64,000 nucleotides of DNA from NCBI RefSeq assembly GCF_001437205.1, contig NZ_JQAZ01000001.1, positions 434,001-498,000 on the forward strand, given 5' to 3'. Within the stretch, counting starts at the first letter, position 1. Each line of letters begins with the position of its first letter. This stretch comes from Lactobacillus selangorensis (GTDB lineage Bacteria; Bacillota; Bacilli; Lactobacillales; Lactobacillaceae). This document shows, piece after piece, positions 58,308-64,000 of this stretch. The notes beneath the pieces are model-generated. The model did not search any database. It had not been told where the DNA came from and saw only the letters and a program-made list of their open reading frames with translations. Position numbers and translations under genes: made by a program.

Positions 58308-58326
58308 CCAGAAAGGAAGCTTTGTT

Positions 58327-59811
58327 GTGACATCAGGATTGATTACCCATTTTGCCAAATTAGTCATTGCTTCATCCACCAGCGATTTTGTGCCCCTCGA
58401 TGCCGATTACCTGTTTAATCGCATTTTGCATCTGGTCGGAAGCGACACCGCTCTCAGCGGCACCCCAGACCTGACCACCAGTTGCAATCAGCTGGTCGAC
58501 CTGGCCATTCATAATCAGAAAATCGCCGACCTGCAGAGTGCCCGTGACAACCTAGGCGCTGAATTAATGAATTTTTTGAATCCACTGCCAAGTGAAGTCA
58601 ACCATGAATTCCAACGCCGTTATGCCATTTCACCAGAACAGGCGACAGATTATTTCTACGCCCTCAGTCAGGAAACAGATTACATCAAGACGCGTGCCAT
58701 CGCCAAAAATATCGTCTTCAACACTCCGACCACTTTCGGCGACCTCGAAATCACGATCAACCTCTCGAAACCTGAAAAAGACCCCAAACAGATTGCCGCC
58801 GCCCGTTTAGCTAAACCGACGACCAACCAGTACCCATTGTGCCAACTGTGCAAGGAAAACGAAGGCTACTACGGCCGCACCGACTATCCTGCTCGAGCCA
58901 ACCTGCGCATGATTCACCACGATATCGACGGTGCCGGATGGGAATTTCAATATTCGCCATATGCTTATTTTTCTGAGCATGCGATTTTTCTGGCTGACGA
59001 GCACCGGCCGATGAAAATCAACCGGCTGACCTTTGTCAATCTGCTGAACATCATCACATGGCTGCCCCATTATTTTGTCGGCAGCAATGCCGATTTGCCA
59101 ATCGTCGGGGGCTCGATTCTGACCCATGAACACTATCAAGGCGGCCGTCACACGTTTCCAATGGAAGTCGCCCCTATTGTCGCTAACTTTAAGTTAACGA
59201 ATTTTCCGGCCGTTTCGGCTGGCATCGTCCACTGGCCGATGAGTGTCATTCGTCTGACCAGTGATAATCAAAAACAGCTGAGCGACGCTGCCGAACAAAT
59301 CCGGATTAAATGGGACACCTATTCCGATGCAACGGTTGATGTGCAGGCCTTCACCGGTACAACACCCCATCACACCATTACGCCGATTGCCCGCCGCACC
59401 CAAGACGGTGCTTACCAAATCGATATCGTCCTCCGGGATAACCAAACCTCAGCCCAGTATCCAGATGGTATTTTCCATCCGCATCCCGATGTTCAGCACA
59501 TTAAGCAGGAAAACATCGGCCTGATCGAAGTCATGGGCCGGGCCATCCTGCCGCCCCGTTTGAAACCAGAGCTGGCCGAAGTCCGCAAATTCCTGCTGGG
59601 CCAACCGAACGATATGAAAGCTATGCATCGTCCTTGGGCCGAACAGCTGCAAACTGCCCATCCTGACATCAACGCCAATAACGTGACCACCATTCTCCAG
59701 CAAGCTATCGGTACTGTCTTCGCCCGTGTCCTCAGCGACGCCGGCGTCTTCAAGCAGGACCAGCAGGGTCAAGAAGCGTTTATGCGGTTTGTGGCAACAT
59801 TGAATGACTAA
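58327..59811 (+). CDS. galT: UDP-glucose--hexose-1-phosphate uridylyltransferase (class II), GTG start
   Basis: 494 residues, the Gram-positive class II GalT, unrelated in motif detail to the E. coli type. Conserved stretches include LCKENEGYYGRTDYPARANLR near 180 and GGSILTHEHYQGGRHTFPME near 260-279, with the HEHYQGGRH active-site-like block. Converts galactose-1-phosphate to UDP-galactose. The start is GTG 58327, with AAAGGAAG upstream; the longer frame from 58153 overlaps galK and is not used. Confidence 0.94.
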   Translation: MTSGLITHFAKLVIASSTSDFVPLDADYLFNRILHLVGSDTALSGTPDLTTSCNQLVDLAIHNQKIADLQSARDNLGAELMNFLNPLPSEVNHEFQRRYAISPEQATDYFYALSQETDYIKTRAIAKNIVFNTPTTFGDLEITINLSKPEKDPKQIAAARLAKPTTNQYPLCQLCKENEGYYGRTDYPARANLRMIHHDIDGAGWEFQYSPYAYFSEHAIFLADEHRPMKINRLTFVNLLNIITWLPHYFVGSNADLPIVGGSILTHEHYQGGRHTFPMEVAPIVANFKLTNFPAVSAGIVHWPMSVIRLTSDNQKQLSDAAEQIRIKWDTYSDATVDVQAFTGTTPHHTITPIARRTQDGAYQIDIVLRDNQTSAQYPDGIFHPHPDVQHIKQENIGLIEVMGRAILPPRLKPELAEVRKFLLGQPNDMKAMHRPWAEQLQTAHPDINANNVTTILQQAIGTVFARVLSDAGVFKQDQQGQEAFMRFVATLND

Positions 59812-59812
59812 A

Positions 59813-59848
59813 TAAAAAGCCTCCGTAAAAAATACGGAGGTTTTTATT
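59813..59848. terminator. Bidirectional terminator after galT
   Basis: AAAGCCTCCGTA / TACGGAGGTTTTT stem, flanked by A and T runs, between galT and a convergent gene. Confidence 0.9.
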
Positions 59849-60347
59849 CGTCTAAATTATCCCAATTTAAATCCAATTCACCCTGTTCTGACCGTTGACC
59901 CGGCCGTTTCGATGCACGCGGCCGCTGAATCGCCGCAAATTTCAGCGCATTTTCCCAACTGCCAAAATGATTCTGAATCGCATAATCATGCTGCTCGATG
60001 AAAGCTCGTGGAACCACACATGAATCGTGGTCATGATACTGAATCCGCACATAGGCTTTCGGTGAAATGAAGCTCGTCGGCACACTGCCGATTTCTTGAC
60101 GAGTCCGCATCAGCATATCCCGCAGCATACTAATAAGATCGCCATCGGTATAGTTTCCCAGCTCCCAAGAGATTTCATTGCCTAAAGCATCCTTGAGGGC
60201 CGTACTCCACTTGCCGAAACGACGGATAACCACCGATACGTTGTCAAATTCACTTTCTTTAGGTGCACGGCCATGTTCCGCATAAAAATCGCGAATGCGA
60301 TTCAGTAGCTCTTCATTCGTCGGCCCCTGCTCTTTGGATGTCTTCAT
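59844..60347 (-). CDS. Protein with homing-endonuclease-associated repeats
   Basis: 167 residues. TNEELLNRIRDFYAEHGRAPKESEF...RRFGKWSTALKDALG (split here for length) at residues 10-56 is a helical repeat found beside HNH/homing nucleases; a second copy ends FGSWENALKFAAIQ near 135-148. These repeats bind DNA in the proteins where they occur, but no nuclease domain is present. The tail is basic then acidic (PRASKRPGQRSEQGELDLNWD). Function unknown; a transcription-related or island role is possible. Confidence 0.7.
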   Translation of the reverse strand: MKTSKEQGPTNEELLNRIRDFYAEHGRAPKESEFDNVSVVIRRFGKWSTALKDALGNEISWELGNYTDGDLISMLRDMLMRTRQEIGSVPTSFISPKAYVRIQYHDHDSCVVPRAFIEQHDYAIQNHFGSWENALKFAAIQRPRASKRPGQRSEQGELDLNWDNLDE

Positions 60348-60423
60348 AGTGCTTGCCCCTTGTTCCGTTCAAATCGTTTCCATTACTTATATTATGGGGA
60401 ATTCAGGGCGATTCGTCAATGCT

Positions 60424-60744
60424 TTAAATACAGTTGACCCCCATCCGCAGCTCCCAGGCCGTCCGCATCATTTGGCGAAATGTCCAGCCCGACGGTTCAT
60501 TTTTCAGAACCGCCACATCGAAGGCAACATACGCCGCTAATTCATGTTTGCCGACCTTATAATCGCACAATTCACTTGGCACCGGCAGCGGCCGTTTTTG
60601 TATAACATCGGTTAAGAAAATCCGAATCTGTTCGACCACAATCCGATGCGATGAGCCATTCACCTTAAAATCCAAATCGGGCACCCATGCCGTTACCATC
60701 TGTTCATGCTGTTCGAAAATGACCGGATAAATCAATAATTGCAT
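60424..60744 (-). CDS. HicB-like protein without an adjacent HicA
   Basis: 106 residues. MQLLIYPVIFEQHEQMVTAWVPDLD at the N terminus (given here in part: IYPVIFEQHE) has the strand pattern of the HicB antitoxin fold, partly degenerate RNase H-like. No HicA toxin, a 60-residue double-stranded RNA-binding-like protein, is found next to it. AAAAGGAGGG precedes the ATG. Divergently transcribed from the RelE-like gene through a shared palindrome. Confidence 0.65.
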   Translation of the reverse strand: MQLLIYPVIFEQHEQMVTAWVPDLDFKVNGSSHRIVVEQIRIFLTDVIQKRPLPVPSELCDYKVGKHELAAYVAFDVAVLKNEPSGWTFRQMMRTAWELRMGVNCI

Positions 60745-60764
60745 TGTAATCCCTCCTTTTAAGA

Positions 60765-60806
60765 ACCATTACGCAAACGCCTTTAAAAATTGCGCAATGG
60801 TATACT
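60765..60806. promoter_or_regulatory. Divergent promoter region with a 12-bp inverted repeat
   Basis: ACCATTACGCAA (60765-60776) and TTGCGCAATGGT (60790-60801) are inverted copies with one mismatch, 13 bases apart. The right arm overlaps an extended -10, TGGTATACT (core 60801-60806), of the plus-strand gene. Such overlap is typical of autoregulated toxin-antitoxin operons. Confidence 0.7.
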
Positions 60807-60834
60807 AAAAGAAAAATAATTTCGAGGCGTCACC

Positions 60835-61146
60835 ATGCAGAATTTTCACGTTACCATTACTCCTTATGTCCAAACTTATTTCACCGACCCCCAGCAACAA
60901 GCCCAATTGACCGAGTTTTTCATGGAAAAGCTGCCGCTCTATCTCCAGCAGCGGCCCGCCAAAATCAAGCCCGTCCATGGTCATATGCCGCACTTGTTCG
61001 AACTCAAGGTCCGGATTGGGCGGACCTTTTATCGAGCTGCCTTTTTACATACCCACGATCAGATCCAGGTCGTCTACATCACCGATATTCTTCAAAAGGT
61101 AAAGTTCGACCGTAAGGCAAATCATTTCCTGGCCCAACAAGCATGA
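60835..61146 (+). CDS. RelE/HigB-like protein, possible toxin
   Basis: 103 residues. LFELKVRIGRTFYRAAFLHTHDQIQVVYI near residues 57-85 (quoted in part: RIGRTFYRAAFLH) has the order of strands found in RelE/HigB and phage Gp49-like proteins, followed by a basic helix (KVKFDRKANHFLAQQA). It has Arg and Lys residues consistent with RNA binding, but the RelE catalytic set is not certain. Its stop overlaps the next start as ATGA. Confidence 0.6.
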   Translation: MQNFHVTITPYVQTYFTDPQQQAQLTEFFMEKLPLYLQQRPAKIKPVHGHMPHLFELKVRIGRTFYRAAFLHTHDQIQVVYITDILQKVKFDRKANHFLAQQA

Positions 61147-61418
61147 AAATGATCCCCAAACAAACCGTTCTGAAACGCGTCAAACAGCTGTTTAAACGAA
61201 CTGATAACTGTGAACTTAAATTATTGACATTCAAAAAGGACCGCACCGTCACCTTGCTGAAACAAGGCTCAACGATTACGATCCATGAACAGGGCTACCA
61301 GACCCGTGACTTCGAAAACTTGTCGCCGCAAGAAGCCCACCATTTATTAAAAAAACTGCTGGCCTATGAATTTCCCCGCAGCCATAACGTGTATCTGTCG
61401 AAAAAAGATCCCGATTAA
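61143..61418 (+). CDS. Unknown 91-residue protein coupled to the RelE-like gene
   Basis: Basic, with strand-rich centre (ELKLLTFKKDRTVTLLKQGSTITIHEQGYQ split into shorter blocks) and an amphipathic helix (SPQEAHHLLKKLLAYEF). It has no helix-turn-helix of the usual antitoxin kind. The four-base overlap with the gene before it shows translational coupling, as in toxin-antitoxin pairs. Not recognised. Its stop codon lies in the loop of the terminator that ends both this gene and dhaM. Confidence 0.6.
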   Translation: MKMIPKQTVLKRVKQLFKRTDNCELKLLTFKKDRTVTLLKQGSTITIHEQGYQTRDFENLSPQEAHHLLKKLLAYEFPRSHNVYLSKKDPD

Positions 61419-61437
61419 CGGGATCTTTTTATTTACT
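61403..61437. terminator. Bidirectional terminator shared by convergent genes
   Basis: AAAGATCCCG-attaa-CGGGATCTTTTT; the stop codon of the plus-strand gene is in the loop and dhaM ends at its other side. Confidence 0.9.
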
Positions 61438-61801
61438 TAATTTTCAATGGTTGCAACTGCTTTTCAATCGTCGGTAAATCTTGACCGGCCTGCAGCAATG
61501 CAGCGGCAGTATAGGCTCCTTCGACCAACGCTACATTATAAAGATGAATTTTTTTGTCGCTTAATTCCATTACCATGTCGAGATTCATCTTGGCACTGCC
61601 TAAATCATAGAACGCTAAAATTTCATCGCCCTCATTGTGCTCAACGGCCGACGTGATTTTGGCAACACTTGTACCAATGCCGTCATCATCGGTGCCGCCG
61701 GCTGTGGTAATTGGAACATCTGCTGCGACTTGCGCAATCAACTTCAGCACCCCGTCGGCAATTTCCTTGACGTGCGACACAACTAAAATTCCGTAGCTCA
61801 T
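61433..61801 (-). CDS. dhaM: Dihydroxyacetone kinase phosphotransfer subunit DhaM
   Basis: 122 residues, EIIA(man)-type domain only. The phospho-accepting His is His10 in ILVVSHVKEIADG; TAGGTDDDGIGTS follows near 33-45. It passes phosphate from PTS HPr to the ADP held by DhaL. The HPr- and EI-like domains fused in the E. coli DhaM are absent, as in other Gram-positive versions. The start overlaps the dhaL stop by four bases. Confidence 0.96.
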   Translation of the reverse strand: MSYGILVVSHVKEIADGVLKLIAQVAADVPITTAGGTDDDGIGTSVAKITSAVEHNEGDEILAFYDLGSAKMNLDMVMELSDKKIHLYNVALVEGAYTAAALLQAGQDLPTIEKQLQPLKIK

Positions 61802-62394
61802 TGAATCTCCCCCTCTTGAATCAGCGATTCGAAGAAGAAACCCGATGAAACGGAACCTGGATCGAGATGACCGACCGAATCCTTGCCCAAGTATGAAGCA
61901 CGACCTTTTTTAGCTTCCATCGGTTTCGTGCTCTCGACGGCCGTTTTGACCTGATCGGACGTTAACGGTCCTTTTTCCAAATCCGCATCGACATCTGTCC
62001 AAACATCGACCATCGTCTTGTCGCCGGGAACAGCGCCGCCTCGCTTGAGTAATCCCTTCAAACTGGCATCAATCAGCGGCTGTACGGCAATGTCGTCGGC
62101 TGGTCGATCTTTGCTAGCTTTAGCCATTTCCAAAAAGGCCGTCCCATAAAGCGGCCCAGCAGCACCGCCGACTTTGCTGATAATCGCCATCGCTGCCGTC
62201 TTCCAGACATCAGAAACACTCTTCAAGTCTGCTTTATTCAAACTGTCCATCATCGCTGTGGTGCCACGTGCCAGATTACTGCCATGGTCGCCATCGCCAA
62301 TCGGCGTATCATACTGATTCAGCGCATCCTGATTCGTATTGACTTGATCGGTAAATAATTGTAGCCATTTCGTCGTATTTGCAACGGTTAACAT
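61798..62394 (-). CDS. dhaL: Dihydroxyacetone kinase subunit DhaL
   Basis: 198 residues; holds a tightly bound nucleotide that is rephosphorylated by DhaM. The aspartate-rich metal site is PIGDGDHGSNLARG near residues 31-44; SKVGGAAGPLYGTAFLEMA near 70 is the nucleotide loop. ATG 62394 is chosen over a GTG-like start further upstream that overlaps dhaK. Second gene of the dhaKLM operon. Confidence 0.96.
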   Translation of the reverse strand: MLTVANTTKWLQLFTDQVNTNQDALNQYDTPIGDGDHGSNLARGTTAMMDSLNKADLKSVSDVWKTAAMAIISKVGGAAGPLYGTAFLEMAKASKDRPADDIAVQPLIDASLKGLLKRGGAVPGDKTMVDVWTDVDADLEKGPLTSDQVKTAVESTKPMEAKKGRASYLGKDSVGHLDPGSVSSGFFFESLIQEGEIQ

Positions 62395-62396
62395 GT

Positions 62397-63398
62397 TTAA
62401 GCCCCCCATGCAATTGTTTTAACCGGATATTGGAGATTCTGCAACCAATGTGCATCGTCCAATTTCATTAAGGTCAATGATACGCCAGCCATATCGAGCG
62501 ATGTCATGAAATTGCCAACTTTGGTGTAATCGACACTCACGCCATCCTTGTCCAATTCGTTGAGGACATCATTCATGAAAATATACTGTTCCATGAGCGG
62601 CGTTGCCCCCATACCATTGACTAAAACGGCATAGTGCTGCCCAGCTTCGAAATGAAACTCGCTACCGAGTTTTTCCAACAGCTCATGGGCCATATCTTTC
62701 GATGATTGCAGTTTTTCTTTGCGATAACCAGGTTCGCCATGAATGCCGACGCCGTATTCGATTTCATCATCGGCCAGTGTAAACCCAGGTTTGCCGACTG
62801 CCGGTACAGTTGCACCGGACAAAGCGACGCCGATCGTCTTGATGTTCGGCACGATTTGATGGGCAAGCGAATCAATCTGGTCTAAATCGGCCCCTTGATC
62901 AGCAGCGGCGCCTAAAATCTTATGCACAAAAATAGTGCCGGCAACCCCACGCCGTCCCTGCGTATACGTACTGTTTTCCACCGCAATATCATCATCGACC
63001 ACAATCGACTTGACGGGAATATCATCCATGTCGGCTATATCCTTAGCCATATCAAAGTTCATCACATCGCCGGAATAATTTTTGATGATTAGGAAAACTC
63101 CTTTGCCATGGTTGGCATCCTTAATCGCCGCATAAATCTGGTCGGGTGTCGGGGACGTAAAAACCTGCCCAGCAACAGCTGCCGACAGCATCCCTTGACC
63201 CACATAACCAGCATGTGTCGGCTCATGGCCGCTGCCACCGCCGCTGACTAAGCCGACAATCGACTTGTCTCGATCAGCATCGTTGCGAACAATCGCCTCT
63301 GTATCTGGTAATTTTTTGACAATTTGCGGATAGCTCCGCACCATGCCGTCGACCATTTCAGCAACCACATCGTCGACGTTATTGATAATCTTCTTCAT
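62397..63398 (-). CDS. dhaK: Dihydroxyacetone kinase substrate-binding subunit DhaK
   Basis: 333 residues. VSGGGSGHEPTHAGYVGQGM near residues 51-70 is the family block; the histidine that covalently holds dihydroxyacetone is in YGVGIHGEPGYRKE near residue 220. Converts dihydroxyacetone to its phosphate with DhaL and DhaM, feeding glycolysis. ATG 63398 with AAGGAG upstream; the frame extended to 63455 is not conserved. Confidence 0.97.
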   Translation of the reverse strand: MKKIINNVDDVVAEMVDGMVRSYPQIVKKLPDTEAIVRNDADRDKSIVGLVSGGGSGHEPTHAGYVGQGMLSAAVAGQVFTSPTPDQIYAAIKDANHGKGVFLIIKNYSGDVMNFDMAKDIADMDDIPVKSIVVDDDIAVENSTYTQGRRGVAGTIFVHKILGAAADQGADLDQIDSLAHQIVPNIKTIGVALSGATVPAVGKPGFTLADDEIEYGVGIHGEPGYRKEKLQSSKDMAHELLEKLGSEFHFEAGQHYAVLVNGMGATPLMEQYIFMNDVLNELDKDGVSVDYTKVGNFMTSLDMAGVSLTLMKLDDAHWLQNLQYPVKTIAWGA

Positions 63399-63488
63399 CG
63401 AAAGACTCCTTCCTATCCTCTGCTCCAGCTTACTCGCCGTGCAACAAATAAGCACGTGAACACATTCATGCTTCCCTATTCATAGTAA

Positions 63489-63502
63489 TGCAAGCGATTG
63501 CA
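63489..63502. promoter_or_regulatory. Catabolite (cre-like) palindrome upstream of dhaK
   Basis: TGCAAGCGATTGCA fits the loose CcpA consensus TGNAANCGNNNNCA and is nearly palindromic. It lies about 90 bases before the dhaK start, in the place expected for a promoter-overlapping catabolite operator. Confidence 0.6.
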
Positions 63503-63509
63503 AAAGGGA

Positions 63510-63538
63510 AATAAAAAACGAGGATTTTACTCCTCAAA
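63510..63538 (-). terminator. Terminator of the Mrr-like gene
   Basis: Minus strand GAGGA-gtaaaa-TCCTC followed by T6; the gene's stop codon is in the loop. Confidence 0.75.
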
Positions 63539-64000
63539 GAAATCCTCATCAATTTCAACTAATTCATATTTACGTTTGGTTTGAATCCCAACATGGTACT
63601 TCAACATCAATTCAGTTAGACGAATACCATCGATCAAAACAATTGCTGATTTTTTTGCTTCTTCAGTCGCACCGGCTGAAAAGCTGGATGTGGTAATGAA
63701 TACCCCATTATGCGAATGAATGGCACCAGCAAATTGCTGAATCTGTGGCCGCTGAACCACATTATCTTTTTTATACCGTTTTGCCTGTAGATAAATCGTT
63801 CGAGTACCAAGTGGATCTTGATTGATGATTCCGTCAATGCCGCCATCATTCGTTGCTTGTGTGACTTGTGCAGTTCCGTTAGGCCCTTGATAGCCCATTG
63901 AAATCAGCAATTGAACCACTAAATTTTCAAAAAATGTCGGTGACCCCGATTGAATACGATCCAATAATTCGGAACCCACCTTATTATTGTAGGCACTCAC
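63527..64000 (-). CDS. Mrr-type restriction endonuclease, C-terminal part (runs off the window)
   Basis: The visible 157 residues contain the Mrr catalytic domain: FFENLVVQLLISMGY, then DGGIDGIINQDPLGTRTIYLQAKRY with the Asp and Gln-x-Lys of the PD-(D/E)xK nuclease core, then QIQQFAGAI and GVFITTSSFSAGATEEA. The N-terminal winged-helix domain lies beyond the window. Mrr enzymes cut methylated DNA. Terminator follows; the gene stands before dhaKLM on the same strand. Confidence 0.88.
   Translation of the reverse strand: MSAYNNKVGSELLDRIQSGSPTFFENLVVQLLISMGYQGPNGTAQVTQATNDGGIDGIINQDPLGTRTIYLQAKRYKKDNVVQRPQIQQFAGAIHSHNGVFITTSSFSAGATEEAKKSAIVLIDGIRLTELMLKYHVGIQTKRKYELVEIDEDFFEE

Noticed and set aside
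58153-58326. Longer galT start inside galK
   Set aside because: The extra residues are an off-frame reading of galK; GTG 58327 has a good binding site and the family start.

Overview
The window looks like a chromosomal segment of a lactic acid bacterium of the family Lactobacillaceae. The evidence is the Gram-positive style ribosome binding sites, T-box leaders, a Firmicutes-type S4 leader, the MurT/GatD pair, the DUF2969-YidD-Mbl neighbourhood of the F-ATPase operon, class II GalT and a PTS-type dihydroxyacetone kinase. Base composition appears moderate (not counted). No prophage, insertion sequence, CRISPR array or rRNA gene was seen.

Layout. 1-4.5 kb: end of a HAD phosphatase gene, folC and T-box-controlled valS. 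4.5-8.9 kb: thiI, its cysteine desulfurase partner and ezrA, all on the minus strand. 8.9-18.1 kb: mostly plus strand, with a free methionine sulfoxide reductase, rpsD with its structured leader, a YueI-like gene, rarA followed by a 6S RNA, a small membrane protein, a universal stress protein and a large membrane protein; two minus-strand genes (a TIM-barrel protein of unknown function and a short GshF-like protein) lie between. 18.1-25.9 kb: an Rgg-like regulator, PPK2, a YczE-like membrane protein, a second HAD phosphatase, a DUF2785/DUF1694 pair, and a methionine ABC importer operon behind a T-box. 26-36.2 kb: cell-shape genes (rodA, DUF2969, yidD, an EpuA-like gene, mbl, DUF1146) followed by the eight-gene ATP synthase operon. 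36.4-42.1 kb: upp, glyA, a threonylcarbamoyl-AMP synthase, prmC, prfA and tdk. 42.2-44.4 kb: murT-gatD.

44.4-64 kb is more accessory: a serine hydrolase, a glyoxalase-family gene interrupted by an in-frame stop, a TetR-regulated heterodimeric ABC exporter with three matching operator-like sites, a phosphatase, small hypothetical genes, pnuC with a hairpin-rich upstream region, a metallopeptidase-like protein lacking its zinc motif, an unusual tandem structured repeat, a lone tRNA-Glu(CTC), arsC, a galR-galK-galT operon, a divergent locus resembling a toxin-antitoxin system, dhaKLM, and the end of an Mrr-type restriction endonuclease.

The best leads for something undescribed are: the tandem hairpin repeat at 54996-55205, whose two copies keep their pairing while the stem sequence differs; the divergent HicB-like / RelE-like / unknown-protein locus at 60424-61418, which shares one palindromic operator; the galR-type regulator, which appears to begin at an ATC codon; and the tRNA-Glu with a U1-G72 end pair. 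All calls were made by reading the sequence; no database search was run.
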